From contig NZ_JAQNDK010000004.1 of the NCBI RefSeq assembly GCF_028368935.1, positions 1,756,689-1,820,688 on the forward strand: a stretch of DNA of 64,000 bases, given 5' to 3'. This document shows positions 44,609 to 52,766 of this stretch, piece by piece; positions within the stretch are counted from its first letter, which is position 1, and each line of letters opens with the position of its first letter. The notes beneath the pieces were generated by a model. It searched no databases and was not told the origin of the DNA. It saw only the letters and a program-made list of their open reading frames with translations. This DNA comes from Sorangium aterium (GTDB lineage: Bacteria; Myxococcota_A; Polyangia; Polyangiales; Polyangiaceae). The translations under genes and the position numbers were made by a program.

Positions 44609-45175
44609 ATGAGGAAAGACCAGGGCGCATCGGGCGGTGATCGGCGGGCGAGGCGGCGGCGGGCGTCGCGCCTGCCTGGCGCCGGCGCGCTTCGCGCCGC
44701 GCTCCGGCGCGGCCGATCGAGCGATCTCGCCCGGCGCCGTCTCATCGCCGTCGCGTCCCTCGCGGGCGGCGCCAGCATGGCGGTCGTCTCGCTGTATCAG
44801 CTCGGGATCATCGAGCACTTGCCCGATCCTCCGCTCCCAGGGTTCGACTCGGACAAGGTGACGAGCTCCGATATCGCGTTCGGGCTCACGCTGCCGGACG
44901 CGCCGATCTCGCTCACCAGCTTCGCCTCCAACCTGGCGCTGGCCGGCTGGGGAGGCGCAGAGCGCGCCAGGGACACGCCCGGGATCCCCGTCGCCGTGGC
45001 GGCCAAGGCGGCCGTCGAAGCGGCCGTGTCCGGGTGGCTCTTCGTCCAGATGCGGAGACGGGAGAGGGCCTGGTGCGCGTACTGCCTCGTCGCCCTGACG
45101 GCCAACATGGTCGTCTTCGCGCTCTCGCTCCCGGAGGGGTGGAGGGCGCTGAGGAACGCCCGAGCGCGGTCGTGA
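44609..45175 (+). CDS. Vitamin K epoxide reductase (VKOR) family protein
   Basis: The 188-residue membrane protein has a basic N-terminus and three to four hydrophobic segments (LIAVASLAGGASMAVVSLYQ, IPVAVAAKAAVEAAVSGWLF). The redox motif WCAYC (C156, C159) is followed by LVALTANMVVFALSLPE. The CxxC and flanking helices match the VKOR fold, which passes electrons from thiols to quinone during disulphide formation. The usual first pair of loop cysteines is absent; only the CxxC is seen, so the route of electrons is unclear. No thioredoxin-like partner lies nearby. The ribosome-binding site is GAGAGGGGG. Confidence 0.75.
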   Translation: MRKDQGASGGDRRARRRRASRLPGAGALRAALRRGRSSDLARRRLIAVASLAGGASMAVVSLYQLGIIEHLPDPPLPGFDSDKVTSSDIAFGLTLPDAPISLTSFASNLALAGWGGAERARDTPGIPVAVAAKAAVEAAVSGWLFVQMRRRERAWCAYCLVALTANMVVFALSLPEGWRALRNARARS

Positions 45176-45192
45176 CAGGGCAGCGCAGGCCG

Positions 45193-45213
45193 GCCCGGCC
45201 GCCGGAGCCGGGC
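45193..45213. terminator. Hairpin between convergent genes
   Basis: A 7-bp stem (GCCCGGC/GCCGGGC) with a 7-nt loop lies between the VKOR-family stop and the convergent oxidase stop. There is no T-run. It is weak on its own but correctly placed. Confidence 0.4.
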
Positions 45214-45263
45214 GCGCAGGCGCTCTTCCACCCGCGCACCCGCGCGCGCCCGAGGCCCCGCCC

Positions 45264-48200
45264 TCATCGCGGCGCCGGCGATCGCGCCCCGCGGCGCCGC
45301 GCGAGCCGCCCGAGCAGCCCCACCGCCGCGAGCGCCGCGGCCGCGACGCCCGCCGCCGGGAGCCACCGCTCGCGCCGCCGCGCCCGTCGCCGCTCGGCCG
45401 CGAGCCGGCGGCCGCCCGCCCAGAGGAGCGCCGCGCCCGCCGGCGCCGCGGCGAGCGCCGCCACCGTCGTCCGCGGCGCCACGTAGACGTCCGCGGACCC
45501 GGGCAGGTAGGCGCGCTCGGGGTAGTCGCCCGCCGGCCCCTCGGGGCCGTGCAGCGCCGCCATGCGCACGACCTGGGCGACGTGCAGCGCCTGCCTGTCG
45601 GTCGTCTGCTTGATCTGCTCGCGGCAGCTGAAGCCGTCGGCCACGATCAGCGCGTCCGTCGGCGCCGACCGGACCGCGGGCAGGAGCACGCGCTCGCCGC
45701 ACCGGATCGAGACGTCGTACTTGGCGCCCTCCTCGAAGCCGAACGCGCCTGCCATGCCGCAGCAGCCCGAGTCCAGGAGCTCGACGTCGAGGCCCATGCC
45801 GTGGAGCACGTCGCGCTCGGCGTCCATCTCGAGGATCGCCTTGTGATGGCAGTGGCCGTGCACCACCGCGCGCCGATCGAGGCGCGGCAGCCCGCGCCCG
45901 CCGGGCGACGGACGGGCTGGATCGCCCCCCGCCGCCCCCTTCAGGAAGTCGCCGAACATGTGCGTCTGCTGCCGGAGCTTCGTCGCCAGCGGGTCGTCGG
46001 GGAAGAGCCCGTGGAGCTCGTCGCGGAAGACCGAGACGCAGCTCGGCTCGAGGCCGACCACCGGCACGCCCCGCTCGATCGGGTCGCGCAGCGCGCTCAT
46101 CACGTCCCGCAGCAGGCGCTTGGCCGTCTTCAGGAAGCCGAAGTCGTAGAGGGGCCGGCCGCAGCAGAGCTTCTGCTCCGGGACGATCACCTCGTAGCCC
46201 GCCCACTCGAGCACCTCGGTCGCGGCGATCGCCGTCTCCGGGAAGAAGTGGTCGTTGAACGTGTCCGGCCAGAGCACGACCTGCGGTCCGCCGGCGTTGC
46301 GCCGCGGCCGCCCCTGGAACCACTGCCGGAACGACGTCCGCGCGAACGGCGGGATGCTCCGCTCGGGCGCGATGCCCGCGATCTTCTTCGCCACCGCCGC
46401 GAGCGCGGGCGTCTGCGTCACGAGGTTCGCGAGCCCCGGCACGAGCTGCCCGAGGCGGGCCCACCAGTGGATGAGCCCCATCGTGTAGGCGGCGCGCGGC
46501 CGCAGCCGCCGCGCGTAGTAATGGGACAGGAACTCCGCCTTGTAGGTGGCCATGTCGACGTGGACCGGGCACTCGCCCTTGCACCCCTTGCAGGCGAGGC
46601 ACAGGTCGAGCGACTCGCGCACCTCGTGATCGCGGAAGCCCTGGAGCTCGCTCCCCTCCAGCATCTCGAAGAGCAGGCGCGCCCGCCCGCGCGTCGTGTG
46701 CTCCTCCTCGTGCGTCACCATGTAGCTCGGGCACATCGTGCCGCCGTCGTGGCGCCGGCACTTGCCCACGCCCACGCAGCGCAGGGTCGCGCGCGTGAAG
46801 TCGCCGTCGTCGTCCGGGAAACGGAAGTGCGTCTCCACGGCGGCGGGGCGGAAGTCGGCGCCGAGGCGGAGGTTCTCGTCGACGCGGTAGGGGTCGACGA
46901 CCTTGCCCGGGTTCATGCGGAATGAAGGATCCCACGCCGCCTTGAAGCGGCGGAACGCCTCGATGAGCTCCTCGCCGTACATCTTCGGCAGGAACTGCGC
47001 GCGCGCCTGGCCGTCGCCGTGCTCCCCGGAGAACGAGCCGCCGTAGCGGACCACGAGATCGGTCGCCTCGTCGAGGAAGCGGGTCCAGTTGCGGATGCCC
47101 TCGGGCGTCGTCACGTCGAAGTCGACGCGGCAGTGCACGCAGGCCTGCCCGAAGTGGCCGTAGAGCGCGGGCTGGTAGCCGTGGCGATCGAACAGCGCGC
47201 GCAGGTCGCGGAGGTACCCGCCCAGGTTGTCCGGGTGCACGGCCGAGTCCTCCCAGCCGGGCCACGTGTCGGGCTCGCCCGGGACGCGCGCCGTCGCGCC
47301 GAGGCCGGATTTGCGCACCTCCCAGAGCGCGTTCTCCTGGTCGGGGTCGTCGTAGAGCTTCATCGACGGCGGGTTCGGCCCGCGCTCGAGCGCGCGCACG
47401 GCGTCGAGCGCCCGCGCGTCGGCCTCCTCCCGGGTGTCACCCCCGAACTCGGCCAGCAGGAAGCCGCGGCCCTCCGGGAGGTAGCGCAGGTAGCGCTCGT
47501 GCAGCCCCTTCTTGTGCATGTCCTCGATGAGGCGGTCGTCAATCCCCTCGAGGGCGATCGGCTGGAAGCGCATGATCTCGGGGACGTGATCGCCCGCGGA
47601 GAACACGTCCGGGTAGCCGAGCACGAGGAGCGACCGGAACCTGGGCCAGCCGACGAGGCGCAGGGTGGCCTCGAGCACGGTGACGCACGTGCCCTCGGTG
47701 CCGACCAGGGCGCGCGCCACGTGGAAGCCGTTCTCCGGCAAGAGCTCGTCGAGGTTGTAACCCGACACGCGGCGCGGGATCCGCGGGTAGCGGGCGCGGA
47801 TGAGATCGGCGTACCTGTCGCGGATGGCGCGCAGCTCGGCGTAGATGCCCCCGCGCCGCCCGCCTGCGCGGATGATGGCGTCGAGCTCCTCCTCGCTCGT
47901 CGGCCCCACGCGCAGCCGCAGGCCATCGTAGGTCAGCACCTCGAGCTCGTGCACGTTGTCGGCCGTGCGCCCGCCGAGGACCGAGTGCGTGCCGCAGGAG
48001 TTGTTGCCGATCATCCCGCCGAGCGTGCAGTACTCGTGGGTCGAGGGATCCGGCGCGAACGTGAGATCGAACTCGTTCGCGGCGTTGCGGAGGGTGTCGA
48101 GCACCGTGCCCGGCAGCACCCTGGCGCGCTCGTGCATGGGGTCGAGCTCGAGGACGCCGCGCATGTACTTCGAGAAGTCGAGCACGACCGCGACGTTGCA

Positions 48201-48581
48201 CGTCTGCCCGGCGAGGCTCGTGCCGCCCCCGCGCGCGAGGATGGGCGCGCCGTGCCGGCGGCACGCGGCGACGGCGGCGATCACGTCGTCCTTGTGGCGC
48301 GGCACGACGACGCCGATGGGCAGCTGCCGGTAGTTCGACCCGTCGGTCGCGTAGAGCGCGCGGTCGCCCGCGGTGAAGCGCACCTCCCCCTCGACCGTGC
48401 GCGCGAGCTCGTCCGCGAGCGCCTCCACCTCGGGGCCGGCCGCGGGCGCGAGCCGCACGCGCCGCTCGCCGGGGAAGCGGATCACGCCGCGATCGATCTC
48501 GCGCTGGACGGCCTCGGCCGGCCTGCCCTCCGCGGGCGCCTTCTCTCGCTCCTGCTCCTGCTGCTGTTCGACGTGCTGCAT
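45264..48581 (-). CDS. FAD-linked oxidase/Fe-S (GlcD plus CCG-domain) fusion
   Basis: The 1105-residue protein fuses two modules. The first is an FAD-binding PCMH-type D-2-hydroxyacid dehydrogenase (about 70-560; PILARGGGTSLAGQTCNVAV, GGMIGNNSCGTHSVLGGRTA, GGSFSGEHGDG). The second is a GlpC-like Fe-S module with CVGVGKCR...MCPSY, CLACKGCKGECPVHVDM and two CCG motifs (CCGRPLYDFG, CCGMAGAFGF). A basic hydrophobic C-terminus (about 1040-1100) may anchor it to the membrane. Such fusions oxidise D-lactate, glycolate or other 2-hydroxy acids and pass electrons to quinone. It is the third gene of an operon with a ThDP enzyme and an enolase-superfamily enzyme; its start is 9 bp after the latter. Confidence 0.9.
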   Translation of the reverse strand: MQHVEQQQEQEREKAPAEGRPAEAVQREIDRGVIRFPGERRVRLAPAAGPEVEALADELARTVEGEVRFTAGDRALYATDGSNYRQLPIGVVVPRHKDDVIAAVAACRRHGAPILARGGGTSLAGQTCNVAVVLDFSKYMRGVLELDPMHERARVLPGTVLDTLRNAANEFDLTFAPDPSTHEYCTLGGMIGNNSCGTHSVLGGRTADNVHELEVLTYDGLRLRVGPTSEEELDAIIRAGGRRGGIYAELRAIRDRYADLIRARYPRIPRRVSGYNLDELLPENGFHVARALVGTEGTCVTVLEATLRLVGWPRFRSLLVLGYPDVFSAGDHVPEIMRFQPIALEGIDDRLIEDMHKKGLHERYLRYLPEGRGFLLAEFGGDTREEADARALDAVRALERGPNPPSMKLYDDPDQENALWEVRKSGLGATARVPGEPDTWPGWEDSAVHPDNLGGYLRDLRALFDRHGYQPALYGHFGQACVHCRVDFDVTTPEGIRNWTRFLDEATDLVVRYGGSFSGEHGDGQARAQFLPKMYGEELIEAFRRFKAAWDPSFRMNPGKVVDPYRVDENLRLGADFRPAAVETHFRFPDDDGDFTRATLRCVGVGKCRRHDGGTMCPSYMVTHEEEHTTRGRARLLFEMLEGSELQGFRDHEVRESLDLCLACKGCKGECPVHVDMATYKAEFLSHYYARRLRPRAAYTMGLIHWWARLGQLVPGLANLVTQTPALAAVAKKIAGIAPERSIPPFARTSFRQWFQGRPRRNAGGPQVVLWPDTFNDHFFPETAIAATEVLEWAGYEVIVPEQKLCCGRPLYDFGFLKTAKRLLRDVMSALRDPIERGVPVVGLEPSCVSVFRDELHGLFPDDPLATKLRQQTHMFGDFLKGAAGGDPARPSPGGRGLPRLDRRAVVHGHCHHKAILEMDAERDVLHGMGLDVELLDSGCCGMAGAFGFEEGAKYDVSIRCGERVLLPAVRSAPTDALIVADGFSCREQIKQTTDRQALHVAQVVRMAALHGPEGPAGDYPERAYLPGSADVYVAPRTTVAALAAAPAGAALLWAGGRRLAAERRRARRRERWLPAAGVAAAALAAVGLLGRLARRRGARSPAPR

Positions 48582-48590
48582 GATCTCTCC

Positions 48591-49697
48591 TCACACCGCG
48601 AAGCGCTCGGCGTCGGCGCGCCGGAGCGAGATCCCCATGCCGGAGCGAGCGAGGTCCGGGGCGAGCGCGCCGCCCGCGGGCGCCGCCGCGCCCTCGAAGA
48701 GCATCCGCTCGATGCGGACGTGATCGTGAAAGAACTCGATGTGCGCGAGCCGCTGCACCGCGCACGCGGGGTGCAGGTGCAGCGAGGGGGCGCAGTGGCA
48801 CGACAGGTCGAGCGATCGCGCCTCGCACAGCGCCGCGGCGGCGAGGAAGCCGGTGATCCCGCAGCGGCTCGCGTCCGCCTGCAGGACGTCGACGGCGCCG
48901 GCGTCCAGCATGCGGCGGAAATAGACGAGGTCGTAGCCGTACTCGCCCGCCGCGATGTCCATGCCGGCGGGCGCCCGGCCGCGGAGGAGCCGCAGCCCAT
49001 CGAGATCGTCCGAGGTCACGGGCTCCTCGAACCAGCGCACGCCCTCGCCGGCGAACCGCTCGGCGAAGGCGAGCGCCTGCTTGCGGGAGTAGGCGCCGTT
49101 GGCGTCGACGAACAGCGCGGCGTCCTGGCCGATGGCGCGGCGCGCCGCGCGAACGCGCGCGAGATCCGCGTCGGGATCGCGCCCCACCTTCATCTTCACG
49201 CGCGGGATCCCCGCGGAGACCCAGCCGCCGAGCTGCTCCGCGAGCTCGGCCTCGGTGTACGAGGTGAACCCGCCGCTGCCGTAGATGGGCGCGCGGTCGC
49301 GCGCCATGCCGAGCAGCGTCGCGAGCGGGAGCGCGAGCAGGCGGGCCTTCAGGTCCCACAGCGCCGCGTCGACGGCGGCGATCGCCATCTGCGCGATCCC
49401 CGGCCGGCCGAGGTTGCGGACGCTGCTCACCATCGCGGCCCACGCGCCGGGGACGGCCATCGCGTCGCGCCCGCGCACGACCCCGGCCAGCCGGTCGGCC
49501 ACGAGCCGCGCCGTCGCGACGTCGGCGTACGTGTACCCGAGCCCTCGCTCGCCCCCGGCCGACGCGTGCACGACGACCAGCGTCGTCTCGCGCCACGCGA
49601 GCGTGCCGTCCGACTCCGGGCGGTCGGTCGGGACGGTGTACGCGGCCACCTCGATCCGCTCGATCGGCACCGACGCGCGCTGCTCCTCGTCGGCCAT
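48591..49697 (-). CDS. Enolase-superfamily (mandelate racemase/muconate lactonising type) enzyme
   Basis: The 368-residue protein has the full catalytic frame of the mandelate racemase group: KxK at 168-170 (RVKMKVG), metal ligands D198 (VDANGAY), E224 (FEEPVT) and E252 (AGEYGYD), and His301 (CHCAPSLH). Members abstract the proton alpha to a carboxylate and racemise or dehydrate sugar acids or hydroxy acids. The presence of both KxK and a late His fits acid-sugar dehydratases or racemases; the substrate is not readable. The start lies 2 bp after the ThDP-enzyme stop, and the oxidase starts 9 bp downstream, so all three are one operon. Confidence 0.88.
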   Translation of the reverse strand: MADEEQRASVPIERIEVAAYTVPTDRPESDGTLAWRETTLVVVHASAGGERGLGYTYADVATARLVADRLAGVVRGRDAMAVPGAWAAMVSSVRNLGRPGIAQMAIAAVDAALWDLKARLLALPLATLLGMARDRAPIYGSGGFTSYTEAELAEQLGGWVSAGIPRVKMKVGRDPDADLARVRAARRAIGQDAALFVDANGAYSRKQALAFAERFAGEGVRWFEEPVTSDDLDGLRLLRGRAPAGMDIAAGEYGYDLVYFRRMLDAGAVDVLQADASRCGITGFLAAAALCEARSLDLSCHCAPSLHLHPACAVQRLAHIEFFHDHVRIERMLFEGAAAPAGGALAPDLARSGMGISLRRADAERFAV

Positions 49698-49699
49698 CG

Positions 49700-51487
49700 T
49701 CAACCCCGGTGCGGGATCCAGCTCTCGATCATGTCGCGGTACGCCTGGCGGACGATCCCGCGCCCGCCCGGGTCGCCCCGGAGCAGCGCCGACGTGAGCA
49801 TCGCGGCCTGCTTCAGGGTGATGTGCGGCGGCAGCGGCGGGACCTCCGGGTCGGTGATCGCCTCCACGACCACCGGCCGGTCGACCCGGAAGGCCTCGTC
49901 CCAGGTGCGCGCGACCTGGTCCGGGCGGTCGATCCGCACGCCGCGGAGCCCGAGCGCCTCGGCGTAGGCCGCGTACGGGAAGTCCGGCAGCGTCTGGGAC
50001 GCCTCCAGCTTGGGGTCGCCGCTCATGGCGCGCAGCTCCCAGGTGACCTGGTTCAGGTCGCGGTTGTTGAGCACCAGCACGACGAGGCGCGGGTCCTTCC
50101 ACTCGCGCCAGTACTTCGCGACGGTGATGAGCGTGTTGATGCCGTTCATCTGCATCGCGCCGTCGCCGACCATCGCGACGACCGGGCGGTCGGGGAACGC
50201 GAACTTCGCCGCGACCGCGTACGGCATCGCGGGTCCCATCGTCGCCAGCGTGCCCGAGAGCGAGGCCATCATCCCCGCCCGGACCTTGATGTCGCGGGCG
50301 TACCAGTTCGCCGAGGAGCCGGAGTCGGCGGTCAGGATGCAGCCGTCGGGCAGCCGCGGCGACAGCTCCCAGTAGACGCGCTGCGGGTTCAGCGGATTGG
50401 CGTCGTTCATCGCCCGCGCCTCGAGCACCTTCCACCAGTCGGCGACGCTCTCCTCGAGCTTGCGCCGCCACGAGCGGTCGGTCTTGAGCTTGAGGTAGGG
50501 GATGAGCGCCCGCAGCGTCTCGGCGCAGTCGCCGATCAGGTTGACCTCCATCGGATAGCGCAGGCCGAGCATCCGGCCGTCGATGTCGATCTGGACGCCG
50601 CGCGCCTTCCCCTCCTCCGGCAGGAACTCCGGGTAGGGGAAGTTCGAGCCGACCATGAAGAGCGTGTCGCAGTTGGCCATCATCTCCCAGCTCGGCTTGG
50701 TGCCGAGCAGGCCGATCGCGCCGGTGACCCAGGGCAGGTCGTCGGGGAGCGCCGCCTTGCCGAGCAGCGCCTTCGCGACGCCGCACCCGAGGATCTCGGC
50801 GGCGCGCGTGACCTCCGGCGCGGCCCCGAGCGCGCCCTGGCCGATCAGCATCGCGACCCGCTTGCCGGCGTTGAGCACGTCGGCCGCGCGCCGCAGGTCC
50901 TCCTCCTTCGGCACGACGCGCGGCGAGGCGTAGCCGATGCCGGAGTGCACGGTCCCGTGCGCGTGCGGAGGCTGCTCGACGGCGTCGAGCTCCTGGACGT
51001 CCTTCGGGACGATGACGCACGTGACGGTGCGCTCCGCCCTGGCGATGCGCATCGCGCGGTCGATGAGGTGGCGGATCTGCGCGGGAGAGGACGCCATCTG
51101 CACGTACTCGTGCGCGACGTCCTTGAAGAGCGTCACGAGGTCGACCTCCTGCTGGTAGTGCCCGCCGAGCGCGGCGCGGTCCTGCTGGCCGACGATGGCC
51201 ACGACCGGCTGATGGTCGAGCTTCGCGTCGTAGAGCCCGTTCAGGAGGTGGATCGCGCCGGGCCCCGAGGTCGCCAGGCACACGCCGACCTCGCCCGCGA
51301 ACTTCGCGTGGGCGCACGCCATGAACGCGGCCATCTCCTCGTGCCGCACCTGGATGAACCGGAGGTCCGGAACGCGGTGGAACGCCCCGACGATCCCGTT
51401 GATGCCGTCGCCCGGATAGGCATAGACGCGCCGGACGCCCCACGCGACGAGGCGTCTCAGCAGGAACTCGCCGACGGTCTGGGCCAT
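49700..51487 (-). CDS. Thiamine-diphosphate enzyme, pyruvate oxidase/acetolactate synthase-like
   Basis: The 595-residue protein has the three-domain layout of the POX/ALS branch. The N-terminal Pyr domain has YAYPGDGINGIVGAF and the catalytic Glu in VRHEEMAAFMACAHA. The central domain includes GVQIDIDGRMLGLRYPME. The C-terminal PP domain has GDGAMQMNGINTL and VLNNRDLNQVTWE. It should decarboxylate a 2-oxo acid such as pyruvate; whether it transfers acetaldehyde, oxidises it or makes acetolactate is open. The start at 51487 has GAGGG 5 nt upstream. It is the first gene of the three-gene operon, probably making or using the oxo-acid linked to the enolase-superfamily and hydroxyacid-oxidase steps. 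Confidence 0.88.
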   Translation of the reverse strand: MAQTVGEFLLRRLVAWGVRRVYAYPGDGINGIVGAFHRVPDLRFIQVRHEEMAAFMACAHAKFAGEVGVCLATSGPGAIHLLNGLYDAKLDHQPVVAIVGQQDRAALGGHYQQEVDLVTLFKDVAHEYVQMASSPAQIRHLIDRAMRIARAERTVTCVIVPKDVQELDAVEQPPHAHGTVHSGIGYASPRVVPKEEDLRRAADVLNAGKRVAMLIGQGALGAAPEVTRAAEILGCGVAKALLGKAALPDDLPWVTGAIGLLGTKPSWEMMANCDTLFMVGSNFPYPEFLPEEGKARGVQIDIDGRMLGLRYPMEVNLIGDCAETLRALIPYLKLKTDRSWRRKLEESVADWWKVLEARAMNDANPLNPQRVYWELSPRLPDGCILTADSGSSANWYARDIKVRAGMMASLSGTLATMGPAMPYAVAAKFAFPDRPVVAMVGDGAMQMNGINTLITVAKYWREWKDPRLVVLVLNNRDLNQVTWELRAMSGDPKLEASQTLPDFPYAAYAEALGLRGVRIDRPDQVARTWDEAFRVDRPVVVEAITDPEVPPLPPHITLKQAAMLTSALLRGDPGGRGIVRQAYRDMIESWIPHRG

Positions 51488-51660
51488 GATTCCCTCGCTG
51501 CGAGCTCGTACGTGAGCTCGACCCAGCGCGGCGTGCGACAAACGTGCCGCCTCGCCGCGCCGCGCGCTGCGTGCCGCGGCTGCGCGTGCGAGCGTGCGCT
51601 ATGCGCGCGGGCGCGGGCAGGGCGCGGGCAGGCAGGGCGGCGCTTTGCTTACGTGAGGAC

Positions 51661-52694
51661 TTACGTGAGGAGGCGCCGCCATGGGCTCGCGCGCCGCGCG
51701 GCGGCCCTGCGCGCGCCGAACCCGACCACGGCCGCCGCGCACAGCGCGAAGGCGCCGAGCGACCCGCGATGCAGGTCGAGCCAGAGCTCCGGGCTCGAGG
51801 GCTTCGAGCGCCGGTCGAACGGGCCGTGGGCGCCGAAATCGCCCTGCACGGGCGCCCACAGGTCGTCGGGGCGATCGGGATCGGCGGGCTCGTCGGTCAG
51901 CTGCCGCGTGTACCCGACCCGGGCGAGCCATCGATCGAGCAGCCCGGGGATCACGCGGTTTCCCCAGATCGCCTTGACCGTCGGGAGGCCGACCATGACG
52001 TCGCGGCGGTCGTGGTGCGCGGCCCAGTAGAGCGCGTCGGCGGCCACCTCGGGCTGGAAGATCGGTGTGGCTTGTAGGGGAGGCGCGACTTCGACCAGAG
52101 GAACTGCGGCGTGTTCATCGCGGGCAGGTGCACCATGCTCACGCGCACGCGGCTCCTGTCGTGGAACAGCTCGCTGCGCAGCGACTCGGTGAAGCCCACG
52201 ATCGCGTGCTTGGACGCGCAGTAGGCCGACTGGAGCGGGATGCTCCGGTGAGCGAGCGCGGAGCTCGCCTGGACGATCGCGCCGTGATCGCGGGGGAGCA
52301 TCCGCGAGAGCGCCGCGAGCGTCCCGTGCACATAGCCGAGGTAGTTGACCTTCATGACGCGCTCGTACTCCTCCGGTCGCGTCTCCTTCACCGGCGAGAA
52401 GACCGACGTCATCGCGACGTTGATCCAGGCGTCGATCGGGCCGAAGCGCTCCTCGACGGCCGCGGCCGCGGCCTCGACCTGCGCGAAATCGGCGACGTCG
52501 GTCGGCAGGACGAGCGCGCTCGCCCCGGCGTCCTCTGCCTCGCGCCGCGCCCCCTCGAGCCCGTCGAGCCCGCGCGCGACGAGGCCGATGCGCGCGCCTT
52601 CGCGCGCGAACCGCCTCACCGTGGCGCGCCCGACGCCCGCCGACGCCCCCGTGATCACCACGACCTTTGGCCGCCTGCCTCCGTCCATTCCCAT
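51661..52694 (-). pseudogene. Short-chain dehydrogenase, frameshifted at about 52070
   Basis: The first frame (52694 down to about 52070) encodes a complete SDR core: NAD(P)-binding TGASAGVG (15-22), an INVAMTS motif in the NNAG position, the catalytic Ser in SSALAHRS, and YCASK. After WSKSRLPYKP the protein breaks off. The expected continuation (TPIFQPEVAADALYW, then about 120 residues to 51661) lies in another frame, so one base seems to be missing after AAGCC. The joined protein would be about 344 residues, normal for this SDR group with a C-terminal hydrophobic segment (GSLGAFALCAAAVVGFGARR). It could be a true recent mutation or a sequencing error. The active site itself is intact. Confidence 0.82.
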
Positions 52695-52766
52695 CGTGCT
52701 CTCACCTCGCCCGCGGCGTTAGGCAACGTGAATGCCACCCGGCGAGTCAGCGACCGCGAGGGGAGC

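Noticed and set aside
47019..49967. A 982-codon open frame on the plus strand
   Set aside because: It is antisense to the FAD/Fe-S oxidase and the enolase-superfamily gene, both with full catalytic motifs.
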